Part shown: one piece after another, positions 1 through 7,330 of the stretch
Layout of the letters: each line of letters starts with the position of its first letter
Numbering within the stretch: the first letter of the stretch is position 1
Assembly: GCF_024701975.1 (NCBI RefSeq)
Contig: NZ_JANLNM010000014.1
Coordinates: 52,782 to 116,781 of the forward strand
DNA: 64,000 bases
Source: Variovorax sp. ZS18.2.2
Lineage (GTDB): Bacteria > Pseudomonadota > Gammaproteobacteria > Burkholderiales > Burkholderiaceae_C
Reading direction: 5' to 3'
Position numbers and translations under genes: made by a program
The notes under the pieces: model-generated
Told to the model about the DNA's origin: nothing
The model's database searches: none
The model's input: the letters and a program-made list of their open reading frames with translations, nothing else

Positions 1-1661
1 ATTCCCTCCGCCACGAGTTCGTAAGCGATGATGTCGACCTTTTTCGTTTTAAGGTAGGCAACGACGTCAGCGGCGGACGTAAGAGGTGCCTGAGACAACT
101 CAGTGAGCTTGGCGACGACTGCAACTTCATCTGCGGCCAGAATCCAGCCCACCGTGTCCTCAATCATTGCCCCATCGTTCCAACGAATCACCGCCGCCGG
201 TGGGATTGGAGTTGCCACCAGACGTCTCACATAGAGAAGTCCTTCTCCGTCCCCATCGACAAGGCAAGACACATTCCTGTGCAGTCTGGCCATCAGCTGA
301 TGGGTCTCAACCACCTTGGCGTCCTCGGTTGGAACGACCCCGACCTCGATGCCGAAGGGGCGGGTCATGGAGTCGATCCAGCCAGCGGTCATCATCAGCG
401 GCTTCAAGATGCATCGAAGCAGTTGGAAGTCGGCTCTTCCTTCGGGAATGAGCAGAGATGGCTGCATCAGCGCGCCGAGCACATCGGTCCGGCTGTGTTG
501 AAAGAATTTGCGTTGCCAGTTTTGGGCCGCAGCCGGAAGAGGCGCCTCAAGAAACGGTTCGGCGGATAAAACACCGTCGTGCTTCTTCAAGACCAGCACA
601 GAGGTGGGGTCCGCCATGCTTGCCACCAGAGGCGAATGGGTTGTCACAAACGTCTGTGTCGAGAGCGCCTGCACACGATGGACCAGCCGCTGCTGAGCCG
701 ATGGAGGCAGATGAATTTCTGGTTCTTCCAAAGCCATCAGAAACTCGCCCCCTGCCGTTGCGCGCGCGCGCCCCAGTTCGAGCAGCAGGAGCACGCCTTG
801 CATCGAAACCAGTCCACTGCCCTGCCTAGAGGCGGGGATGCTGATCCCATCCGCCGAAGCGAAATGGGCTGACACGGCCTCCATGACAGAGCGGCTGTCT
901 GTCCCCGTCAGTCGAAGCTGAACTTGCGGCGCGTTTGGGAAGGAAAGGGCCAGTTCCTTGTTGAGGTTCTGAATCAATGGTTCGATGCCAGGATCGGTAT
1001 CGATTGGCTGGTCCGGCGCGCGGAGACGATCGCGTTCGGCCAGCAGGGCACCAGCAGGTTGCGCAGCCGCCGCAAGGACGGCACGCTTGAACAACTCATT
1101 GCCCCACGAGAAGACTTTGTCCCAGGTGCGGCTTGCTCGAACAAGATAGAAGCTCAGCTCTTGAATGAGTTTTCCCGGTACGACTGCCGGGGTGTCCTCT
1201 GCGAAGGGGTCGACGGGGTCATCATGATCGTGAAAGTAACGGAGCATCTCCACGGCGAGTGACTCATGGTCGAACCTGGCCTGGACAGCAATCTGGCAGC
1301 ACAGCTTCCAGGCTTGGTTGTCCCGAAGCGGATGTACCGTGCCGGTCATCTCGTCCAGCCATTTGACGACCGCTCTTCCCTCCCGAAACCACTGACTACT
1401 TTGTTCAGGGTCGTCGTTGGAGAAATCAGTGATGGTGGCAACGAGCTTGATGCGATCCGCCGGCAGAGGGCAGGATCCGTAAAAGTCATGCTCGGTTAGC
1501 TCTCGAACAAGTCGATCTCGCCCCAGAACAAGGGTCAGCGCTTCGATCAGTGTCGTCTTACCGGTGTTGTTGTCTCCAACAAGAACTGGGTGCTTTCCGA
1601 AGCGAACAAAGCCGTTGCGAATCCCGCGAAAATTCTCGATCTTTATCGTGGCCACTCTCAT
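1..1661 (-). CDS. OLD-family ATP-dependent nuclease (AAA ATPase plus TOPRIM), C-terminus off the window
   Basis: Reading the minus strand from an ATG at 1661 gives an uninterrupted frame of about 553 codons that runs off the left edge. The N-terminus (KIENFRGI) is typical of RecF/OLD ATPases. Walker A GDNNTGKTT is at residues 29-37, an ABC-like signature RQGSG at 279-283 and a Walker B/D-loop EEPEIHL at 312-318. After that a TOPRIM domain follows, with its glutamate in PEGRAD (E407) and its DxD motif as VDGDGEG (D469, D471). OLD proteins are DNA nucleases; many act in phage defence, either alone or with a UvrD-like helicase (Gabija). The gene downstream lies outside the window, so the partner cannot be seen. 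Both the ATPase and nuclease motifs look intact. It is followed at 1717 by an unrelated gene on the same strand. Confidence 0.9.
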   Translation of the reverse strand, partial: MRVATIKIENFRGIRNGFVRFGKHPVLVGDNNTGKTTLIEALTLVLGRDRLVRELTEHDFYGSCPLPADRIKLVATITDFSNDDPEQSSQWFREGRAVVKWLDEMTGTVHPLRDNQAWKLCCQIAVQARFDHESLAVEMLRYFHDHDDPVDPFAEDTPAVVPGKLIQELSFYLVRASRTWDKVFSWGNELFKRAVLAAAAQPAGALLAERDRLRAPDQPIDTDPGIEPLIQNLNKELALSFPNAPQVQLRLTGTDSRSVMEAVSAHFASADGISIPASRQGSGLVSMQGVLLLLELGRARATAGGEFLMALEEPEIHLPPSAQQRLVHRVQALSTQTFVTTHSPLVASMADPTSVLVLKKHDGVLSAEPFLEAPLPAAAQNWQRKFFQHSRTDVLGALMQPSLLIPEGRADFQLLRCILKPLMMTAGWIDSMTRPFGIEVGVVPTEDAKVVETHQLMARLHRNVSCLVDGDGEGLLYVRRLVATPIPPAAVIRWNDGAMIEDTVGWILAADEVAVVAKLTELSQAPLTSAADVVAYLKTKKVDIIAYELVAEG

Positions 1662-1716
1662 CTGATGCTCTTTTCATATGACGCCCGACGCGGGCGTACG
1701 GCGTCTTCATGACGCC

Positions 1717-3240
1717 CTACACGGTCGCTTGCGACTTGCGTCCGGCAAGGTACCCGTCGAGCGCTTCTACCCGACGGAACGTCTTCTTGACCGCCGGCAA
1801 CGTTATCGCTTTTGAATCAAGCAGCAGACCGACCTGGTCCTCCCAACGCACGACTCGCTGGGCACGAATCGCGTCCATCAGCTCGCCGTAGGCGACGTCG
1901 CCTGGAGGCAGGTTGTCAGAGCCGGGAACGTACATGTCGCACGTTTGCACTGTCTTCTTGTCCCTGCCTTCAACGTAGCCCACGCCGAACACGGCTATGA
2001 GGTGCTTGAGAAGCGTTTGCTCCTTACCGAAGAAGCCCATGCCCGTGACGTTACGAAGTCCTTCCGCGACGTCAGCACCGTGCGTCCCGCAGATGAACAG
2101 GACATCATCTGCATAGGCGCCGAGCAACTCGATGTCCGAATGCACCGGCGCCACAATCATCCGGCGATAGCCCTGTGCATAGGCCGTTTCGATGGAAGGC
2201 AGGAACGGCAGCGCTTTCACCGGGTCCGGGACCATGAAGTCTTTGGCCGGTGTGCCGCGCTTGCGCGGCATGATGCGACAGGCCATGCCCATATCCTGCG
2301 TTACGGCGAGGAGCGAGGTGACGAGGTCGATGGCCCACCAATGGTCATCGATGACCGAAGTGCCCGCCACGAGCAGGCCTGCCTGGCGGCCGCGAAGTGC
2401 GCGCCGAAGATGAGGCAGGACAATGGCAGGAATGGCGTCAGTAGTGGCGGTGTTCGGAACCGGGGTCGGCCAAGGCCGCGGCGGCGAGAACGGCTCCTGG
2501 CGCAGCAGTTCACCGTCTTCAGTCACGATGCCCATGAGCGCTTCGGTGCAGTCCTCGCCCTCTTCTTGACGCATGTCGACCGCCAACTGAACGTCGGCCA
2601 GCAAATCCTCTGGTGTCGGGGTGTCCATCAGGACGGCGACGCGATGACCCGAGTCGAGCGCGCGGATACAGGCCATCCGAAGCCGCGACGCGCAGTCGTC
2701 CCAAGATTGCTGGTTCAAGTGCAGCGGGCCCAGCACCAGGAGCGTTCCACTGGGAACGCGCTGCAGTCCACGGGACCACAAGCCTTGCTCGTCCAGGTCG
2801 ATGCTGCCTTCCCAGTGGTCGCCCGCGCGCTCGGCGTAGACCAATGCACCATCGGAAGCTTCGCTGTAGTTGGCAAGCAGTGCGTTGATTGCATCCTGCG
2901 ATGTGGCGATGTACACACCAGCCCGCGGGCCGGAAGGCCAGATTTCCGGCGGCGCCTGCGCCTCTTGTACATCCGGCGGCGCCAGCGCTTTGAGTAACGT
3001 ACTTGGCGCAAGGTCCAACTGGTAGCGACTCTTCAAACGGTATGCGAGCCGGATGGTCGACGTCGTGTTGAGTTCGGTGGCAACGACTCGGTCAGGGAAC
3101 GCCATCACCTCGGGCCAATTGCGCAGGCCAGGCAGCGCCGCGATAACGTCGAGGGATTGCGAGTGCCCGATGGGCACGTTGTGCTGCTCGAGCAACCCGC
3201 GAACGAGACCAGCCAGCAGCTTCAGCTGTGGGACATTCAT
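1717..3240 (-). CDS. Protein of unknown function with an N-terminal glyoxalase-superfamily-like segment
   Basis: This is a 507-residue protein whose ATG is preceded by GAGGAGTGAAAC, a strong ribosome-binding site. Residues about 14-47 (PIGHSQSLDVIA...GLRNWPEV) fit the short helical HSxxL...W pattern that is often labelled glyoxalase-superfamily protein in plasmid and island genes. The rest is alternating alpha/beta sequence without a motif I can name. There is no signal peptide or obvious membrane segment. It lies 55 bp upstream of the OLD nuclease gene on the same strand, so the two may be co-transcribed. Base composition is lower in GC than the catabolic genes to the right. I do not recognise a function; a role in an island-borne defence or maintenance module is only a guess from context. 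Confidence 0.75.
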   Translation of the reverse strand: MNVPQLKLLAGLVRGLLEQHNVPIGHSQSLDVIAALPGLRNWPEVMAFPDRVVATELNTTSTIRLAYRLKSRYQLDLAPSTLLKALAPPDVQEAQAPPEIWPSGPRAGVYIATSQDAINALLANYSEASDGALVYAERAGDHWEGSIDLDEQGLWSRGLQRVPSGTLLVLGPLHLNQQSWDDCASRLRMACIRALDSGHRVAVLMDTPTPEDLLADVQLAVDMRQEEGEDCTEALMGIVTEDGELLRQEPFSPPRPWPTPVPNTATTDAIPAIVLPHLRRALRGRQAGLLVAGTSVIDDHWWAIDLVTSLLAVTQDMGMACRIMPRKRGTPAKDFMVPDPVKALPFLPSIETAYAQGYRRMIVAPVHSDIELLGAYADDVLFICGTHGADVAEGLRNVTGMGFFGKEQTLLKHLIAVFGVGYVEGRDKKTVQTCDMYVPGSDNLPPGDVAYGELMDAIRAQRVVRWEDQVGLLLDSKAITLPAVKKTFRRVEALDGYLAGRKSQATV

Positions 3241-3711
3241 GTTTCACTCCTCGGGCGGTCTCTAGCCGGTGCACGCGTTGCGGGCCGCCCGATGGAAAAC
3301 ACAAATGGGGGGAGGCTCGGTACTTCAATCCGTCTTCGTCGTACCCCGGAGGGCGCGTGCGGCAGGCGACGGCAACCAAGCCAAAAGATAACACGTAGAC
3401 GCCACCTGCGGCTAGAGATCGTCAGCCCGTGTACTGCGCAGGTCTCAACTGCGACCATCCCCTGTTCTAGCGCCGGACTTCACCCATGGGGCCATGATCC
3501 TTGCGATCATGGGCCGACAACTTCGGCGCGGCGGCCTTCGCTGATCGAGCGACACCGAGACGTCGTCGCTTTCGAAGATGGTCCGACTCCGGCGTCCCGC
3601 CGGCGCGGTCCGACTTTTCCGTGATTGCAGACAGGATGCATCCGAGCACGCTTTACAGCAAGTCCTGGAGGATCGCGCGTCGCCAATCTAGAACGTGGCC
3701 GACGACACGGG
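3241..3711. other. Non-coding gap in the island
   Basis: This stretch of about 470 bp separates two minus-strand genes. I see no convincing gene, tRNA or insertion-sequence end. It must contain the terminator of the 3712-4755 gene and the promoter of the 1717-3240 gene, but I cannot point to a clear hairpin or -35/-10 pair. Short frames here have no recognisable protein signature. Confidence 0.5.
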
Positions 3712-4755
3712 CTAACCCCGAATCAACGGCTCGTAGTTTGGCTCGATTTGGAACAGCCAAAGACGGAGAACCTCACCGCGGTACGCGTCGTCAAAGCCAG
3801 GCGCCAATTCGGCAGGTTCGAGTTGTGGAGTAAGCCTCACAACTTCATCGTCAGTGGTGGTCAGCCACTTGTAGTAGCTGGAAATCATCCCAGCGAGCGT
3901 ACCCAGGCTCTCAAACGCTTGATCGGGCGACTTGTCGCCGGCCTGCCTTGCCGCAATCTCAACGTATGCAACTCTTTCGCCATTCATCGTCGCGATGGGC
4001 ATCTCGTCCTCCCAGGCGGAATGGAACATGAGGTAGAACGCGATCTGTTGCTCCCGCTCGTTCAAGATTTCTTTGTTCTCGATATAGAAACTTAGAGCAC
4101 TGATCGTGAAGCTTGCTTGATTGTTTTTTTGTATTGAGCTGGGGCGATCGGAGGCTGCATGTATTCGGCAGACCAAAGGAGGGATGGTCGCCACCATCCG
4201 GTCGCCAAAATCACCGGCGATGCTCCTCTGATACGCATCAACGAAGCGCAGGATGATTGTTCCGTTTTTGGTTTCAAAATCTTCGACCTTATTGATGGTC
4301 CACGTTCTCAGGTCGTTCCAATAGACGGCAATCAACAGAGGATGCCCTTTGAGTTTGGCGTAGTGCTTGAGCCTGGACAAGTAGGCGTTGCCGAAGGTGA
4401 CGGGTGTGTGGATCGTCTTGGGCTCAGTGTTCTTAACCTCAACGAAGAATCTTTGACCGGTCTTGAGCGACACGAAGTAATCCGGCGCCTGCACTTCAAT
4501 TCCGGCATACAAGGGGGCAGATACATCTTCCGCGGTAATCAAGTCTGCCTTTCCAAGCGACGCGACCACATACTCAAACATGCGTTCAGCCCTTCGGGCA
4601 TACATCAATGAACGGTTCTCTCTGGCTAGTTTCGTGGCCACTTCGAATGAGAATTTCTCGCTCAACCGATCCAACGGCAGATTGAACTCTCGCCCCACTT
4701 GGTCAGCCAAGTCCACCGCGCCAAACCTGGACGGTTGCCGTTTCACACGCTTCAT
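3712..4755 (-). CDS. PD-(D/E)XK nuclease-like protein
   Basis: The protein has 347 residues if the ATG at 4755 is used; an in-frame GTG at 4773 would add six. A PD-(D/E)XK core is readable: APDYFVSL at about 90-97, then, after a short beta turn, FFVEVKN at 104-110. This gives D92, E106 and K108 as candidate catalytic residues, with E61 in the helix before them. This fold is used by restriction-type and defence nucleases. The C-terminal 200 residues are not familiar. Base composition is low in GC, especially around 4080-4140 where there is a run of T, unlike the neighbouring chromosome. It is the first gene of the minus-strand set in the island. The specificity and partner are unknown, and the motif could also belong to a nuclease fold that has lost activity. 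Confidence 0.75.
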   Translation of the reverse strand: MKRVKRQPSRFGAVDLADQVGREFNLPLDRLSEKFSFEVATKLARENRSLMYARRAERMFEYVVASLGKADLITAEDVSAPLYAGIEVQAPDYFVSLKTGQRFFVEVKNTEPKTIHTPVTFGNAYLSRLKHYAKLKGHPLLIAVYWNDLRTWTINKVEDFETKNGTIILRFVDAYQRSIAGDFGDRMVATIPPLVCRIHAASDRPSSIQKNNQASFTISALSFYIENKEILNEREQQIAFYLMFHSAWEDEMPIATMNGERVAYVEIAARQAGDKSPDQAFESLGTLAGMISSYYKWLTTTDDEVVRLTPQLEPAELAPGFDDAYRGEVLRLWLFQIEPNYEPLIRG

Positions 4756-4831
4756 TTCAGGCTCTTTCTGCACAAAGGCGATCCCGTTCTCATTTGCACC
4801 CTCAATGACTGAGCTTGCATCGGCGGAGGCA

Positions 4832-5317
4832 TCACGTCCGCATGCATGCGCTAGGCCCGAGCGGGCCTGCTTGCGGTCGCCGCCGAATGAGCGCCAAGTT
4901 GGCCGTCATCATGGCCGCAACCAGCGTGACCAGCCACGAGAAGTACACCCATAACAAGAACACGGGGAGCGCCGCGAACGCTCCATACAGCGCCTTGCAC
5001 GCCGGCAACTTGACGAGGTAGGTGGTGAAGCCGCGCTTGCCGAGTTCGAAAGCCACGCTGGCGATCAAGCCACCCGCGAAGGCGTCACGCAGCCGTATCT
5101 TGGTGTTCGGAACGAGGCAGAACATGCTCGTCAGAACAGTGACACCGAGCAGGAGCGGACCGAGATCGAGGACGAATGCGAGCGAGTGTGGCAGCGTGCC
5201 GATTAGGTCCATAGAAATGGCTGACTGCTCTTGAACAACTTGCAGGAATCCCACGAAGGTGAAGTTGATCCTATACTCACGACGCCTTGGCAATATGCAC
5301 AGATTATCAACAATCAA
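4832..5317 (-). pseudogene. N-terminally truncated YihY/UPF0761-family membrane protein remnant
   Basis: The 161-residue frame matches only the C-terminal part of YihY-type inner-membrane proteins. It shows the characteristic VPNTKIRLRDAFAGGL stretch, then FELGKR and YGAFAALPVFLLWVYFSW. Full-length family members have about 290-420 residues with several more membrane helices before this point, so more than half is missing. Recognisable homology fades upstream of about 5260, and the first residues of the frame look like random AT-rich sequence. The break lies within about 160 bp of the broken comM gene. It may be cargo debris at the edge of the island or a relic of an earlier rearrangement. 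A functional product is unlikely. Confidence 0.7.
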
Positions 5318-5420
5318 TTAACATGTTATTCACAGCAAAATTCGCAGACTGACGCGCCCCTCACGGGGCTTGCCTTTCCGACTACTTTGAACATTCAAAA
5401 CAACACTGAAGGTTCCCCGT
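5318..5420. other. AT-rich junction between the island and comM
   Basis: This short segment is clearly richer in A and T than anything to its right and contains ATCAACAATCAATTAACATG and TTGAACATTCAAAACAACA. Homology to comM starts sharply at about 5420. It is the natural place for a transposon or island end. I cannot define terminal inverted repeats or a target duplication, because the other end is outside the window. Confidence 0.5.
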
Positions 5421-6013
5421 CCGAGTTCGCGCGCTCCGCATTGGAAGCGCTGCGCGAGCCGCTGGAGACCGGCACGATCACGATCGTCCGTGCTGCGCGT
5501 CGCGCCGAATTCCCCGCACGCTTCCAGTTGATCGCGGCGATGAACCCCTGCCCTTGCGGCTACCTCGGTTCGTCGCTGAAGTCCTGCCGCTGCACGCCGG
5601 ACCAGGTCTCGCGCTACCAGAGCAAGCTCAGCGGGCCGCTGCTGGACCGCATCGACCTGCACATCGAAGTGCCTGCGGTGTCGGCGCAGCAGCTGCTCAA
5701 TTCACCCCCGGGCGAATCGACCGAGAGCATCCGCAGCCGCGTGGTGGCGGCACGCGAACGCGCCATGCAGCGCCAGGGCCACGCCAACCAGAACCTGCAG
5801 GGCAGCGCGATCGACAAGCATGCGGAGCTGGATGCCACGGCGCTGAAGTTCATCTACAACGCGGCCGCCAAGCTCGGCTGGTCGGCGCGCAGCACGCACC
5901 GCGCGCTGAAGGTGGCGCGCACGATTGCCGACTTGGCTTCGTCGGAGACGGTGCAGGTCGTGCATGTGGCAGAGGCGGTGCAATACCGCAGGGGGTTGCA
6001 TGGCGTGGCGTGA
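5420..6013 (+). pseudogene. comM: comM (YifB, Mg-chelatase-like AAA+ protein), 3' fragment
   Basis: From about 5420 the frame encodes EFARSALEALREPLETG, the segment just after Walker B in ComM. It continues with AAMNPCPCGYLG, LSGPLLDRIDLHIEVPAV and LGWSARSTHRALKVARTIADL, and ends at the normal C-terminus (TGA before 6014). ComM is a hexameric helicase that extends branch migration during natural transformation and is usually about 500 residues long. Only about 198 remain. The N-terminal half, including Walker A and Walker B, is absent and is replaced upstream by unrelated AT-rich DNA. An ATG at 5231 is in frame by chance, but the 60 or so residues before the junction look non-native. ComM activity is therefore expected to be lost. 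comM is a known insertion hotspot in other bacteria. Confidence 0.88.
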
Positions 6014-6023
6014 ACCCACCGGA

Positions 6024-7211
6024 CTACAGCAAGCCGCGCGCCCCCAGATTCCGCATCAACGCGCTCAAACCGAACGTCCACCTCGGCGCCTTGTCCGAAT
6101 GCACGACGCGGTTGAACAACGCGCCCAGTTCCGGCGCACCGACGCGCACGTGGTCGCCCACGACGTGGGTAAATCCTTGCCCAGGGCCGTGACGGTCTTG
6201 CGTCGGCGCAAACATGGTGCCGAGAAACAGCATGAAGCCATCGGGATAGTCATGGTGAATACCAACAGCCTGCGACACGATGTCCAGCGGATCTCGGCTG
6301 ATCTTCGTGAGCGAGCTCGAGCCTTCGAGCACGAAGCCTTCGGGCCCGGTCACTTCCAACGCCACGGTGATGCGCCGCACATCGGCAATTCCGAAGTGAT
6401 CGTCGAAGAGGCGGATGAACGGACCGATCGCGCACGAGGCGTTGTTGTCCTTCGCCTTGCCGAGCAGCAGGGCGCTGCGGCCTTCGAAGTCGCGCAGGTT
6501 GACGTCGTTGCCGAGCGCGGCGCCCAGCGTTTCGCCGCGGCTGTTCACGGCGAGCACGACTTCGGGCTCGGGGTTGTTCCAGACCGAGCCCGAGTGGATG
6601 CCCACGTCGGCGCCGGTGCCCACAGCGGCGAGCACCGGGGCCTTGGTGAAGATCTCGGCATCGGGGCCGATGCCGACTTCGAGGTACTGCGACCACACGC
6701 CCTGTGCGATCAGCACCTCCTTGACGCGCGCGGCCTCGGGCGAGCCGGGCACGATGTCCGCGAGGTTGTCGCCGAGCACCTTGCCGATGGCCGCGCGCGT
6801 GGCCTCGGCTTTCGACGCATCGCCGCGGGCCTGCTCCTCGATCACGCGTTCGAGCAGGCTCGCCACGAAGGTCACGCCGCTGGCCTTGATGACCTGCAGG
6901 TCGCACGGCGCGAGCAGCCAGGGCCTGGCGTTGTCACGCGCGGTCTCGTCGCTGTTGGCGAGCACGGCATCGAGCGCGGCGATGCGCGGCGCCTTGCCGC
7001 TCTTCAGCGCTTCGCGCACGGCGGCGGATGGCGAGCCCTTGGCTTCGAGCAGGTCGCTCATGGTCGGCGCGAGCTTCGAGAGGTCATGCAGGCCGCCTTC
7101 GTGCACGGCCACCAGCACCGGGCCCACATCGGGTTGCCAGATGCGGCCGACCAGGGTGGCGCGTTCGGCGTCGCTGGGGAGGCTGGTCGAGGGCGAGAGG
7201 TTCAGGGCCAT
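6024..7211 (-). CDS. Fumarylacetoacetate hydrolase (FAH) family protein
   Basis: This 395-residue protein carries the C-terminal FAH fold. LEVGIGPDAEIF is at about 178-188 and NNPEPEVVLAVNSRGE at 212-227, containing acidic residues typical of the metal site. GNDVNLRDFEG (about 234-244) and KAKDNNASCAIGP follow. Family enzymes hydrolyse C-C bonds of beta-dicarbonyl compounds or dehydrate sugar acids. It is last in a long run of minus-strand catabolic genes, 119 bp after nicB. From this position I infer, without proof, that it could act late in the nicotinate-type pathway. Its 3' end is nearly back-to-back with the comM fragment. The sub-family cannot be fixed by eye; a 2-keto-3-deoxy-acid dehydratase is the main alternative. 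Confidence 0.85.
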   Translation of the reverse strand: MALNLSPSTSLPSDAERATLVGRIWQPDVGPVLVAVHEGGLHDLSKLAPTMSDLLEAKGSPSAAVREALKSGKAPRIAALDAVLANSDETARDNARPWLLAPCDLQVIKASGVTFVASLLERVIEEQARGDASKAEATRAAIGKVLGDNLADIVPGSPEAARVKEVLIAQGVWSQYLEVGIGPDAEIFTKAPVLAAVGTGADVGIHSGSVWNNPEPEVVLAVNSRGETLGAALGNDVNLRDFEGRSALLLGKAKDNNASCAIGPFIRLFDDHFGIADVRRITVALEVTGPEGFVLEGSSSLTKISRDPLDIVSQAVGIHHDYPDGFMLFLGTMFAPTQDRHGPGQGFTHVVGDHVRVGAPELGALFNRVVHSDKAPRWTFGLSALMRNLGARGLL

Positions 7212-7330
7212 GGTGCTGTGTGTCTCCGTTGATGGTGTTCAGTGCAGCGCGCGAGCGAACGATGGGGCCGATGCGCGACGCCGCATCGTAGCGTCGGCGG
7301 TGCGCTCGCGGGCGCACCGGGGCACTCCGC

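Noticed and set aside
5231..5419. The first 60 or so codons of the open frame leading into the comM fragment, as a real protein start.
   Set aside because: The encoded residues (rich in N, Q, T) have nothing in common with ComM and lie in AT-rich island DNA; the frame is open by chance.
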